In this document: in pieces, positions 11,058-22,043 of the stretch
Layout: each line of letters opens with the position of its first letter
How positions within the stretch are numbered: the first letter of the stretch is position 1
The notes under the pieces: model-generated
What the model was told of the DNA's origin: nothing
What the model saw: the letters and a program-made list of their open reading frames with translations, nothing else
Database searches by the model: none
Translations under genes and position numbers: made by a program
NCBI GenBank assembly: GCA_018524725.1
Contig: JAEUWP010000480.1
Span: 81,007-145,006 of the forward strand
Direction of reading: 5' to 3'
Origin: Podaxis mareebaensis
Lineage: Eukaryota; Basidiomycota; Agaricomycetes; Agaricales; Agaricaceae
Length of the DNA: 64,000 bases

Positions 11058-13407
11058 ATGTCGTCTCCTCCAGACTTGGGAAACACGTATACCTCCTGCG
11101 TTTTTCGATTCACCGCTTAAATCTCATAAGGCATTATAGGATGGGTGTTGCCTTGATTGGTGTAGTTGTAGCCGCGATGTAGGTTTTTTTGCGCCTCGTG
11201 CTAATGCAACGTATCATGGTTTCTCCCTCTTAGGTTTTACGGAGGTGCTCACCATCTATTCGTCGATCTGCGTGTAGCTCAAATATGTTCTTCCTCTAGT
11301 ATCGGCACTGCAAGTCTATTACTATTACACCCACCAAACGGATACTTGGTACATCAAGCTTTTGGTGCGTCGCCCATCCTTGAATAACTTCACCCTTGCT
11401 TCTGAATACGTCAAAAAACTAGGTCGGGCTGGTTATGCTCTTTGAGACCGTTCACCAAATTCTTATCACACACTCGGGTTCGTCATTTTCTTTAAAGTGA
11501 TTAACTAAATCACTCAGTATAGTATGTCTAGTCTACGTCTATCTTGTGGTCTACTATGGACGGCAAGAAATGCTCAGCCAACTAGTCTGGTACGTTTCAT
11601 AAAGTACGGTTTTTTTCGCAGTACCCAGACAGGTAACAGGAGTTTGTTGGTGATATTCTTCCATCATATCTGTAAGACCATGACCTAACCTGTCCGCCAA
11701 GGTTGAGGTTCTTTTTAACGTAAGTGAAACGTTCGGTCGATGTTGGGCGATTTTAACTTTTCTTTTCAGGGGTTAACTGCGCTTCTGGTTCAAAGGTAAC
11801 CTATTTGCTCGTCAAATGCCTTTCTCTAACCTTGTCCTTAGCTTCCTCACCATGCGGGTCTGGAGGCGTGAGTACGTTTTATGCTGATCAACCCCAAGGT
11901 TAACACTGTTCAGTGAGCAATCGTAGGATATGCTTAACTGGGATTGCTGTCTGTAATCTCATGTCTTTGATCAATTATGTCACTAATTTTCTGGCTTAGG
12001 CGTTCCTGGTGGCCAGCGAGTTTGGTGCGTTTATTCGGCTTTCCTAGTCTCATTATACGATCCTTATAACACATATTATCGGGCAGGTTGCGTTGTTGGT
12101 ACGTTCATCGTGTAGACATTTTTGATGGAAACGCCCATAATTGCGGTGCCTTGTCCGATAGCCTTCACTGTTGTTTCGTAAGTTCCATAGCTTGGAAGTA
12201 TTTTTCTGCGGTTAATCCCACCTTCTATAGTCTTCGCCTTCAAACATATGCAGAGCTCGCTCACCTCAAGGTTCGACAACCCAACGAATAGTGGTCTTGG
12301 CTAGAAGATTAACACACCCGCAGAGCCTTTCTATTGCCGTCAATGCCCTCGCTGCCGCCGGTGATCTCCTCATCGCTGCTAGTCTCTGCATTATCCTACA
12401 CCAGTCCAGAACAGGCTTCCAGAGGTACGTGTCGTCTGTCTTGTGGTCTGCAATTTTCATTTAGGCTTTGGGATAGGTCCGATACGATGATCAAGAAGCT
12501 GGTATGTACCTGAAGCTCTCAGTTCTATGCTGATAGCTGATGACAAACGCCTTTTAAATAGATTGTGTACTCTGTCAATACTGGTCTTCTAACAAGGTTA
12601 ATTTAATTTGAACATCACGTCGCCTTACTCAACAATATTATCAACAGTCTGTGCGCCGTCGCGTCGTTGGCCTCAGTGAGGATTTCTACTATCACTCGCT
12701 GTTGAATTATGCAACGCTCATTATTTGACAGATCATCCTAGCAGGACACACATTCTTTTACATCATGTTCTTCTTTTGCATTGGACGATGTGAGTGCGCC
12801 ACACTCCTCGGAGCGTTCGTTGATACCTCACGTCTCTAGTGTACTCCAACTCTCTCCTCGCGACACTTAATGCACGTAAGAAGATCCGTGCAGCCGCGGA
12901 GGGAATGCCTAACACCAGCGATAATCTCTCCATTTCCCTCCACGAGTTCCCCAGAGCCGGTGGAGTAAGCACGTCTACCAAAGTGAGTCTCTATTTCCTT
13001 ATCCTCTTCTTCGTGATTTTGCACAATCTCTTTGCACTCTGGCCCGTTTGCTTGTACGAAGCTTGCTGTTGAAGCTTTAAATTTGGCCGCGGCGGGCTGT
13101 ACACATTGACATTCATTCACTCCTGATTCTATCTTTCCTGTAGCGTCCAGCGAACATTTCTATCAAGGTAGATACAACCAGGGAGTTCAATATGGAGTTG
13201 ATACGTGAGGGCGAGATGGACGATTGTGTGAGTGTAAGGCAAGCTTTGGAGGAAAAAAGAAATGATTTGGGGATGGTTCGTTGCAACTTTCAGTTTTAGG
13301 GCTTCGACTTCTGATGATGAGTTTTATTTATGTAGACGTTCGCGAGGAAGGCTTCGGCTTCCTCAACTGCAACATTTGCTGATCTTTCCACTGCTCAGGC
13401 TGTTTGA
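11058..13407 (+). CDS. DUF6534-type seven-helix membrane protein with 23 exons
   Basis: Encodes 339 residues. Exons: 11058-11086, 11140-11178, 11234-11244, 11300-11364, 11423-11477, 11523-11589, 11640-11649, 11702-11719, 11770-11795, 11842-11867, 11914-11948, 12000-12024, 12087-12098, 12162-12177, 12231-12270, 12324-12424, 12477-12501, 12562-12596, 12648-12675, 12732-12789, 12840-12982, 13144-13227, 13336-13407. The product begins MSSPPDLGNTMGVALIGVVV, then alternating helices (ALQVYYYYTHQTDTW, VEVLFNGLTALLVQSFLTMR, SIAVNALAAAGDLLIAASLC). It ends with the diagnostic block SDTMIKKLIVYSVNTGLLTS followed by ATLNARKKIR. This is the basidiomycete DUF6534 layout. Family function is unknown; a sensor or receptor role is only speculation from topology. 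Several exons are 10-18 nt, so automatic annotation probably breaks this gene. The smallest exon calls (11234-11244, 11640-11649, 12087-12098) are least certain but are required by phase. Confidence 0.8.
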
Positions 13408-13795
13408 GGTGTCAGAAGGTGCATTGTTTCTGTCTTCTTGGGATGTGAATCTTGTGTGCATAGTTGTTTGTGAATCATGATATTGGCGCTCAAGACTTGT
13501 TGGAACTCTTCTGGTCATTCGAGGTAGCAACACCGAGGACATGCGGTTAGTACGTAAATCGAATTGATATCGATTGCCTGAGGTTCTTTGTTTGTTTGTG
13601 ATCATTTAAGGTCACGCAATTGGTGAATAATCTGGGTATATTGTGTTGTTTCCCTGGGTATCTATATAGTACAAGAAATTCTACCGGCATATTGGTGCAG
13701 TCATAGTGGGCATGGGGCATATGGAGGGGCATATGGAGGAGCTGGTGTACAGAACAGAATAATTTAACGATGCCACGAGTGAGGGGAGAAATAGG
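13408..13795. other. Convergent 3' spacer
   Basis: Lies between the 3' ends of the DUF6534 gene and the inverted SRYH copy. A short tandem duplication (ggggcatatggagg-like, twice) sits at about 13716-13745. No gene seen. Confidence 0.5.
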
Positions 13796-14475
13796 TCAGA
13801 AATCAACGGCGACATCTGCTTGCCAGATGCCATCGCCAATGCTGTATAGGGCCACGAGAGAGATCTTCTCAAAGGGGATCGTCTTTTGATTGATCTGCCA
13901 TTGAGGATTTGTTGTCGACGATTTTTCTGCTTGCTGCATTGGGTCGTCAGAACATGTTGCACAAACAAAGAACGCGAAAGACTCACAGCAACAAACGACC
14001 AAAACTGCATCGCAATACTTGCACCAAGCTGACCTCGCGACATTGCAGGGCTCGCGGGCATACTCTGCACAAAGTTCAAATGTTCATATCCAGTCCACTA
14101 TTAATGACATTCAGCCCACGATCGGAGGCCAAGTGCAAAAATAGAACATACCATGATCCGCAGATGAATCCTGCTGATTCCGGTTCCGGCCAACACTTGG
14201 TCGTTCGCTCCGGCGACCATTTGAGCCAGAGCGGTTTGGGACCTCGCGCTGAAGTCGGCAAGTGACACTCCCTGGCCTGCTTGGCCGATATAGTCGAAAC
14301 CGATCGGTCCGCAGACTGGTCCGCTGGATGTTTTGCAGACATTCTGGGGTACGCGACGGCGGCGGGGAGAATTGAATTGGGAGGGTGGCGGTGCAAGTGC
14401 ACCTGAGAGAGAGGAATAAGATGAAATCTGGGAGGGGAAGACAGGCGCGTGGATGGGATTGTGATAGCGAGACAT
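13796..14475 (-). CDS. SRYH-family protein, copy 2 (inverted)
   Basis: Three exons on the minus strand (14475-14152, 14097-13987, 13933-13796), 190 residues, with exactly the same exon lengths as copy 1. The protein differs from copy 1 by only a handful of substitutions, and even intron 1 is nearly identical. It has the family start (MSRYHNPIHAPVFPSQ), RRRRVPQ, the RIM/WTGYEHLN exon join and the terminal IWQADVAVDF. No signal peptide or membrane helix. Function unknown. Together with copy 1 it forms a large inverted repeat bracketing VPS10, the membrane gene and the DUF6534 gene. Confidence 0.82.
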
Positions 14476-15939
14476 GTTTGATCGCAGTTAGAGTATAGAG
14501 TATGAGGCTTTGCGATTGCACAGTGCTTGTCTCGATAGATGCTCAAGAGACTCGAAGATGCTGATGACTTGAGCACAGTCCGTCCATAGTTTATATGTTC
14601 TCAAGTGTTCTCGTATCGCCATAGTGTGTGCTTAGGCTCCTTCACTTGTAGGTGTACTGTGAGCGATGGCGGGGTGTGGGCGCATAGTGAGGGTCTGGTG
14701 TGATTGAGCGTAGCGTGATTCCAGTCAAGGGCGTTAGTACTTGATCACATCACACGCAAAGTTGAGCCGGCATTTTGCCAAATTGAGAATTAGGCGGTGG
14801 TTTAGGCTGAAATTGTTCCGATCAAATCACCGGAGGAACAAACGGTGTGATTTGATGTCAGGTGGTCGTCACCCGAATCACGGAGGCCTCGAGGCTCAGG
14901 ATACAGTGATCGGTGAACGCCATTTTGGGGTTGCGAATAAACTTCTTTGCGTTTCGTTGATAGTACCGCAGTGGCGTATTCAGCGACATGTGACCGGGTG
15001 TGGTTCACTGGGTTCAAAGCCTTACGCCTGTAGTCCAAAGATATTGTGATGTCAACCCATAGTGCAAGATTTAACGACTGCACTGGCTTCCACCCTTGAG
15101 AGAAACATACCAAATATGTAATCCACTCTCACATAAAATTGATGCGTATTGTTATTTCTGGAACCCGTGCTATCGGAGAAGCGTCCAGACGCTCAGCCTT
15201 GGGCCCTTATCCTGCGACGAACACGCAACAGGTTGTGACAACAATTGTTGGGGAACGTGGGTGCCTCTCAAGTCACCTGGTTGAAATACGCCCTGTAGCT
15301 TTACTCTGTCAATCATCTCAGTTAAGAAGTTTGTTGAAACTGGAGAATCGCTAGCCAGCTATTCATAGCTACATGAGAACGACCCCTTGTTGATTGATCT
15401 CAGAAGGCCTGTCAATAAAATGAATTGATATGTATAGCAGACCTGGAGAAGAATATCTATTGAACCGATGGGACCTAATAGAAATTTAGAGGTGGTTAAG
15501 GATCGACCGCAGCATGAGGCTCCGAAGACAGGAAGTGAGAAGACTGACCCTGAGCCAGGTTCACTTTTGTGATATCACATTCGGCCAAGCCCTTCACAAA
15601 CCGTGAATTCGCCGGCTCGTTTTGGGATTGGCTCAGGGTCTCCGTAATGGGTCCTTCTAAATCCGGTATGTGATTGACCGAGTCGCTCTCTTTTCCACAT
15701 CACCCGACGGTCTAGTGATGCTCGTCGAGGATGTTCAGTACAACGAGCAAGGGCCCGCTATGATGTGTGAAGTACAGTGGAGGAGAAAGTACAAGCAACA
15801 GGGTGCAAGGCTCAATATTTAACGGAGAGCGATGCGGTCGAGGTGGATTAGCACACCAGCTACCTCTCGAGCCCCCGGAGCCTCAGCGCAGTACTAGATC
15901 TCTCTAATTCTAAAACTATAAACGCCTATCAGTATCGAG
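14476..15939. other. Intergenic spacer between divergent SRYH genes
   Basis: About 1.46 kb between the 5' ends of SRYH copy 2 (-) and copy 3 (+), so both promoters lie here. Short open frames at 14741-15049 and 15139-15354 have no family resemblance and no splice continuation that I could find. Confidence 0.45.
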
Positions 15940-16619
15940 ATGTCTCGCTACCACAGCCCTATTCATACTCCTATCTTCCCCTCCCAGATGTCTGGATATT
16001 CATCTCTTTCCGGCGCTCTTACCCCGCCACCTTCCCAATTTGCCAACCCCCGCCGCCGCCGGGTCCCTCAATGCGCTGCCAAGGCCGCCGGGAATCCAGT
16101 GACGCAACCCATCTCGTTCGATTACATCGGGTACTCTCGGCAGGGAGTCTCGATTGTTGACTTCAGCGCCCGGAGCGCGAATGCCCTGGCTCAGATGGTT
16201 GCCGGAGGTAACGACCTCGTATTGGCGAACACTGGGATCAAACAAATTAACCTTCGCATTATGGTAAGTAACGCACCTACAATGTTGCAAACAGTTGACT
16301 TATTGGCATATATCTAGTGGCCGGGCTACGATCATTTGAACTGGTCATTCAGCACGCCAGCGAGTTCATCTATGACCCGCATCCAACTTGGAGCGAGCAT
16401 CGCCATGCACTTCTGGAGGTTCGTCGAGGTCAGTTCTTTCCTTTCTTGAGGGTCAATCGAGATTGCTGATTTTAAATTTAGAAAGCCATGTCTTCGACGA
16501 CAACTTGCCCCCAATGGAAAGTCGGAAACGGCGGTATCGAGTTTGATAAGATTGTTCTTGTCGCTCTATACAGCGTCGGTACCGATGTTTGGCAAGCAGA
16601 TATCGCTGTCGACTTCTAA
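15940..16619 (+). CDS. SRYH-family protein, copy 3
   Basis: Three exons (15940-16263, 16318-16428, 16482-16619), 190 residues, with exon lengths 324/111/138 identical to copies 1 and 2 although the sequence has diverged. Conserved: MSRYHSPIHTPIFPSQ, RRRRVPQ, ISFDYIGYSRQGVS, LAQMVAGGNDLVLA, RIM, WPGYDHLNW, QLGASIAMHFWRFVE and DVWQADIAVDF. The constant length and phase in a diverged copy argue for selection on the protein. Cytosolic by absence of targeting signals. Function unknown. Confidence 0.82.
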
Positions 16620-17899
16620 ATCAACCCCCCCCCATTTCAACAAGACTTCATCATCTCTCCTCGAGTACCCCTCGACTTCATACACATAACTTATTTCGCT
16701 GTATTTCTCACATTTGCATTTTCTTTGCATTGTTGTCGTATTGCTATAGATGCTCTGTTACTATCCTGTCGCTATGCTTTGTTGTGTACACATATGTAGT
16801 CTAATTGTTCATCAGTGTATCGAATCAAACAACAATTTACAAACTCAGGGCGAGGTACATCCTGGTACATCATAAACGTGAAAGGGCCTCAAAGGGCTCC
16901 GATTGTGGAGGAGTCTCAGACCTCGTGTGAGTTGACCCTGAACAAGGTCCGCACTCCACCCGTTGTTCACCTATCACACCTCGTGGAATCCTGGTTTATT
17001 CACAAACCTTCTAAAGAGAAGCTACAAGAACCTTCCTTACTTATTCTGGTCCGTAATACCACTGCTATGTCTCTTTTTTTCTCACCACCTTGATATCAGT
17101 AGGCGCACAGGCGTACGTATGGGCCTATACTATCCCATGCCCCAAAACCGGTGTATTGGAGTTTTGCATTCCGAGTCAGCCGGATGTTGGGCTGGAAGCC
17201 GAATGGGACAGTGATACTAGCTAACCTGTACGTACAGTACATTGTAGGGGTTCGTCGCTGTCCGTCTCGGATCCAGGATGCAGCTAAGGCCGATCGCTGG
17301 GGAAACGGCGGTTTTCTATGGTTGGCCACCGTAACCCAGTCTCAGAGTGCAAGTAAGCATACGCATTTGTTTTCATGATTCATCTATCTGTTGATCTGCG
17401 CATTTGTAAGTGGACTGGAGTAAGGAATTCAATTCTTTTTGTGAGGACGTGTGGCTGTGTCTTTATTTGGCTGAGCGTTACTGATCCATCCTGCTCACCG
17501 TCTCTGGCGACAGCCACAACGTTCTCCACGACTCCCGGCCATTGTTAACCATTTTTCTCGACAATCACACTCCCTCTTGACCGGGTACCGGTCCTCGTGC
17601 GGCTCGACTCTCAACATAGCTGCTTGATCCACCCAGAGACCCGGATACGGCCCCAATATCCTCCACACACTCACCGGACGTCGTCACGAGCAACGCTTGA
17701 TCAGGGCGTTATTAACTGAATATTTTCTGTCCATCTGTGTCTGTTTTTATTCGAACATCTCCTTGTAGCATTTTTATACCCCCAGAACATCTTTCTTCTC
17801 ATACATCTCATTCACGTATGCTGCCTTCCTCCCAATCCGGCGCATCCACGGGCTAAACCACATAATTTCAGTTAACTTATCAACGTCACGTCTCTGTTC
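16620..17899. other. Intergenic spacer upstream of the F-box/WD40 gene
   Basis: No gene seen. A run of C lies just after the SRYH stop. The region before 17900 is pyrimidine-rich and probably the 5' leader of the F-box/WD40 gene. An open frame at 16815-17093 has no recognisable features. Confidence 0.45.
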
Positions 17900-20227
17900 A
17901 TGAATCCCTCACACTCAAACCAGACTTTTAACCCACACAATCCGGAGAATGCGGCAGTCTGCGAGGACTCCTCGCATCCCCATGGAACGAAAACGACCCG
18001 CTATTCGGACGCACCTCCTGAAGAAGTGGCACATTCTCAAGCAGGTCCCTCCGCCAACCCGCACGCACAGACACTCTACATGCCCATCGAATCCCCACCT
18101 ACCCCGGCACCTTCTCCAGGACCAGGTTCCACCCGACCTCCAACTTATCCTCTCGGTCTCGCCAGCAACCACCTCCATAACACCCAAGACCCTGCCCTCA
18201 GGCGGCAGATCCTTGCCTCAATCTTAGCTTCATGCACGCCCTCGGAGTTGTTGTTCATCTCAACAATCATTGCTCCGCTACTCAAGCGAGATTTTCTATT
18301 CTGGTTACCGCCAGAGCTCTCGTTCCATATCTTGAGCTTCATCGACGACCCGAAGTCACTCGTGCGAGCGTCGCGGGTTAGCAAGCACTGGTATAGGCTT
18401 GTTAATGCAGAGTGTGTGTGGCGACGAATGTGCCATGTGGGTGGGTTCTGGGACTTTGATGATGATTGTCCGAATCCCAGTGTCACATGGTCGAAGAATG
18501 ATTTTCCTGTTTGGAGGGAAGACGTTTCGTATCGCGAGCACTACAAGATATCTCACATCACCATGACTAATTGGCGGGACGGCGGTTCGCTGTTGCAGTC
18601 TCATCGTATTCCAGTTGTTAGTCCGGATAACGGCGTCGTCACGTCCCTGGCGTTGGATCGTGATTGGATCGTCGTCGGATTGGCCAACTCTAAGATTCAT
18701 ATCTTCAGCGCGAAGACTGGAGTTCTGGCGCGTACGCTTGTTGGGCATGAGATGGGCGTGTGGGCAGTATGCTTGGTGTCCAAGGGTGGTTATCTGGCCA
18801 GACCACCTGCCCGGGAAAATGAGGATGATGGCAATACTTCGAGTGGGTCGAGATGTGGTAGGAAGAGTGGTCATCCGGCCAGATCACCTGCACCACAAAA
18901 TGAGGACGATGACGATACTTCGAGCGGGTTGAGGCGTGGTAGGAATGATGGTCATCGGGTCAAACTTCCTGTACCGCAAAATGAGGACGATGGTGAATGG
19001 CGTAGGAGGAGACGTAGGAACGATGTCGATTCCTTGCGGTCGAACATGGAGAGAATGGGTATTAATTCGAAGCAGGAGCAGTATATTTCGCCGTCTCTGA
19101 GGGTTGCGCTTGGGCTGGACCCAGCTGAAGGCGAAGGCTCGAGTTCGAGTGGGTCCTCACATGGAGCCGAACAACATCATCCGTCGATGGAACAAGAGCC
19201 GTTCCCCGGGAAGAGAAGTAATAGTTCGTACGCTTCTCAAGGATGGGGACAACCGAATGCCTTGGTGGTCAGTGGAGGATGTGACAAGTTACTGAGGGTG
19301 TGGGATATCAAGACTGGGTGGGTTCTTTTCTTTGACGAATTGATTCGTGAATTGATTTGGGTTTTCAGATATTGTATTTATGTTTTGGCTGGACATACGT
19401 CTACCATCCGTTGCATCCGCGTCTTGCATAATCGACCAATCGCAGTGTCAGGTTCGCGAGATGGTACTGTGCGTGTATGGGATATACAACGCGGTCGGGC
19501 TTTGCGCGTTCTGGCAGGCCATCATCACAGTGTCCGTTGTTTGGATGTTTGTGGGAACAGGATTGTTAGCGGGAGTTATGATACAACCTGTCGAGTAAGT
19601 CTTATTTCGGCATGCCAATGATGTTTCCTGAAATTAATTCTGCTTGACGTAGTTATGGGATGTGGATACCGGGCAATGTCTGCATGTCCTCAGGGGTCAC
19701 TACCACGAAATCTACTCCGTTGCGTTTGATGGTGTCCGTATTGCGTCGGGTGGTTTGGACACAACTGTTCGTGTCTGGGACGCTCAAACAGGGCAAGCGT
19801 TGAAATTTTTCGTGTCCTGTCCCCATCGATTTTGATCTGCTTTCACAGGGATTGCGTTGCACTGCTTCAGGGCCACACCGCACTCGTCTGCCAGCTACAA
19901 CTCTCGCCAACTATCCTCGCGACGGGCGGTTCCGATGGTCGCGTAATCACGTTTGACCTATCCAAATATACGGTTCTACACCGTATAGCGGCACATGATT
20001 CTTCCGTCACTTCACTTCAGTTCGACAAGGACTTTTTAGTCACAGGTGGAAACGATGGACGTGTGAGGTTGTATGAAACCGCTACTGGTAATTACATCCG
20101 CGATCTCAGCGATCCTAGCGACACGGTCTGGAAGGTTGCGTATCTCAGGGATACCTGTGCGATCATGTGTCGAAGAGCTGGGAAGACCGTCGTTGAGATT
20201 TGGAGCATGAAGCCCAGGAACTTGTGA
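17900..20227 (+). CDS. F-box/WD40 protein, Cdc4/Pop1-like SCF substrate receptor
   Basis: Four exons (17900-19317, 19369-19594, 19653-19792, 19849-20227), 720 residues. Predicted substrate-recognition subunit of an SCF ubiquitin ligase. A Pro/Ser-rich N terminus of about 100 residues is followed by a helical segment ([18 protein letters not shown]) and an F-box starting [17 protein letters not shown] with the WRRMC end. A WD40 propeller follows; visible blades end in [49 protein letters not shown] and [10 protein letters not shown], preceded by blade starts [32 protein letters not shown] and AHDSSVTS. Cdc4-type proteins recognise phosphodegrons through the propeller. Blade 1 is interrupted by about 170 residues of acidic/basic low-complexity sequence with a 27-residue tandem repeat (from about 18781). 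The third intron uses a GC donor (19793). The linker before the F-box fits Cdc4/Pop1 better than Met30, but orthology is not proven. Confidence 0.85.
18781..19017 (+). repeat. 81-nt in-frame tandem repeat inside the WD40 gene
   Basis: Two full units and one partial unit of about 81 nt (27 residues). Each contains a [12 protein letters not shown] acidic core and the first two an SSG..RGRND-like basic end. The third degenerates into an Arg run. It lies in the loop of the first propeller blade. Confidence 0.75.
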
Positions 20228-20573
20228 CTGGGAATGTGAAATGCTTATGTTTTTTTGGGATTTCTAATGGTTATCAGGTTTCATTATAATTTATGATGTT
20301 TCATATGTATCAGGGCCAGTCTTTTCGTTCAACCTTGGGTTTGCCGTAGGGTTTGCATGTGTGTGTATAATGTAGCTGCTCTTGAGGAGCTGGTTTCTCC
20401 CAATAAGTTTATATCCCTACTGCTTAGGTAATGTGATATGTCAGATTCTTTCGAGGTTTAGCCGACAAAGCTGAATTTAGCTTCGTGACGAACGCACAGA
20501 TCGCTTTCGTCATCGGCCATAAGTGTCATGCTCCCTCATCATCGACTCCGACACAACCATCACAGAGCACATT
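20228..20573. other. Spacer between WD40 and PMI genes
   Basis: Short spacer holding the 3' UTR of the F-box/WD40 gene and the promoter of the mannose-6-phosphate isomerase gene. No gene seen. Confidence 0.5.
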
Positions 20574-22043
20574 ATGTCCGTATTTAAGGTTGTTCCAACC
20601 ACACAGCAGTACGACTGGGGAAAGGTGGGAAGGAACTCGAAAGTCGCAATACTTGCGGCGGCGGGCTTGCCCGGGTTTGAACTGGATGAAAAGGCAACAT
20701 ATGCAGAGGTGCGTAGTGTATTGGACCGTGGTTGCTCGTGAGGGTTGATGTAGCAAAACCCCTATAGCTATGGATGGGGACGCACCCAAAGTCACCGTCG
20801 GAACTCACGGAAGGAAAGGGCCTACTTGCGGATTACTTGAAGGCTCATCCAGAGCTTATCGGAGACGCCATCATCCAGCGATTTGACGCATCCAATGGAA
20901 ACCTTCCCTTCCTATTCAAAGTGCTCTCTATAGAGAAAGCACTGAGCATTCAGTCCCATCCTGACAAGAGAACTGCCGAGGTCCTTCACGCGAAACAGCC
21001 TGACATATACAAAGGCGGGTACTTGTGACATTATATGATCCTAAAGCCTAAACCGAACGGGCAACTTTCTTAGACCCCAACCACAAGCCAGAGATGGCGC
21101 TGGCAATTACGCCCTTCCGTGCCCTTTGTGGCTTCCGTCCGCTCCCCGAAATCGCCAACTTCCTCCGACTTGTACCAGAACTTGCATCCCTTATTCCAGC
21201 GACCGTTCTCCAAACTTTTCTTTCCGCTGCGTCCTCTAGAACACCTGGAGGACCGATGGAAAAGGCTGCTCTCAAGAACGTATTCGCTGCTGTTATGACT
21301 GCCCCTGAGCTCGAGTTCCAGTATCAACTACGCCTTCTAGTGTCGAGGTACAAGGGTGGTGGAGCCAAGATCATGGAAGGAGAGTCTCAAGAGCTTGTTG
21401 ACCTCGTGTTGAGGCTCAACTCCCAGTTCCCGGGGGACATTGGCGTGTTCTGCCCGTTCCTGTTGAACTACATGGTGTTGCAGCCTGGAGAAGCTATCTT
21501 CTTGGGTGCAGGAGAACCACACGCGTATATTTCAGGAGGTAATTTAGATCCCATATCTATAGATCAACCATGCTAACCAGGTGCGTTGTTTGGATGAATT
21601 ATGCTCTAGAATGTATGGAGTGTATGGCGAATTCCGACAACGTCATTCGAGCAGGACTTACGCCTAAACTACGTGACGTACCCAACCTCGTCGCAACACT
21701 CACGTACGACTCTTCCCCGGCATCGAAGCACATGGTTGATTACCGGCCCTTTGGCGCGGAGACGCGATTCAGCACGTTGTACGACCCGCCGATTCCCGAA
21801 TTTGCAGTCATCAAGATAGAACTTCCGGTCAGCGAAGTGGAAAAGCACCCGAAATTGGAAGGGCCGAGCATTGCGATAGTGACTGAAGGAAAGGGAGTAG
21901 TGCACTGGAGCGAGGGTGAAGAACGCGATTTGCAGGTTGGAGTTGGAGACGTGTTTTTCATTGGCGCCGGGTTCGAAATCAATGTTCATGCCGTGGAGGG
22001 CAAACTCGTGCTGTATCGTGCATTTGTGGAAGATAAGGCATGA
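20574..22043 (+). CDS. PMI40: Mannose-6-phosphate isomerase, type I
   Basis: Interconverts fructose-6-phosphate and mannose-6-phosphate, feeding GDP-mannose for glycosylation and wall mannan; a cytosolic zinc enzyme. Four exons (20574-20708, 20768-21014, 21074-21538, 21610-22043) give 426 residues, the usual length. Visible signatures: N-terminal YDWGKVGRNS; LWMGTHPKSPS; LFKVLSIEKALSIQSHPDK with the Gln/His zinc ligands; NHKPEMALAIT with the zinc-binding Glu; PGEAIFLGAGEPHAYISG with the zinc-binding His; ANSDNVIRAGLTPK with the catalytic Arg; C-terminal cupin strands. Intron 2 appears to start with GC (21015); the nearest GT (21019) would break the frame before the NHKPEM motif, so either a GC-AG intron or a sequence error must be assumed. 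The start at 20574 is the ATG that gives the family N terminus. Confidence 0.93.

Noticed and set aside
18356..18874. 172-codon minus-strand frame
   Set aside because: Antisense to the F-box/WD40 coding exon, low complexity and no family features.
21539..21609. Extra exon within isomerase intron 3
   Set aside because: A shorter intron ending at 21582 would add residues that break the ISG-ECMANSDN active-site join; the 71-nt intron gives the family sequence and correct phase.
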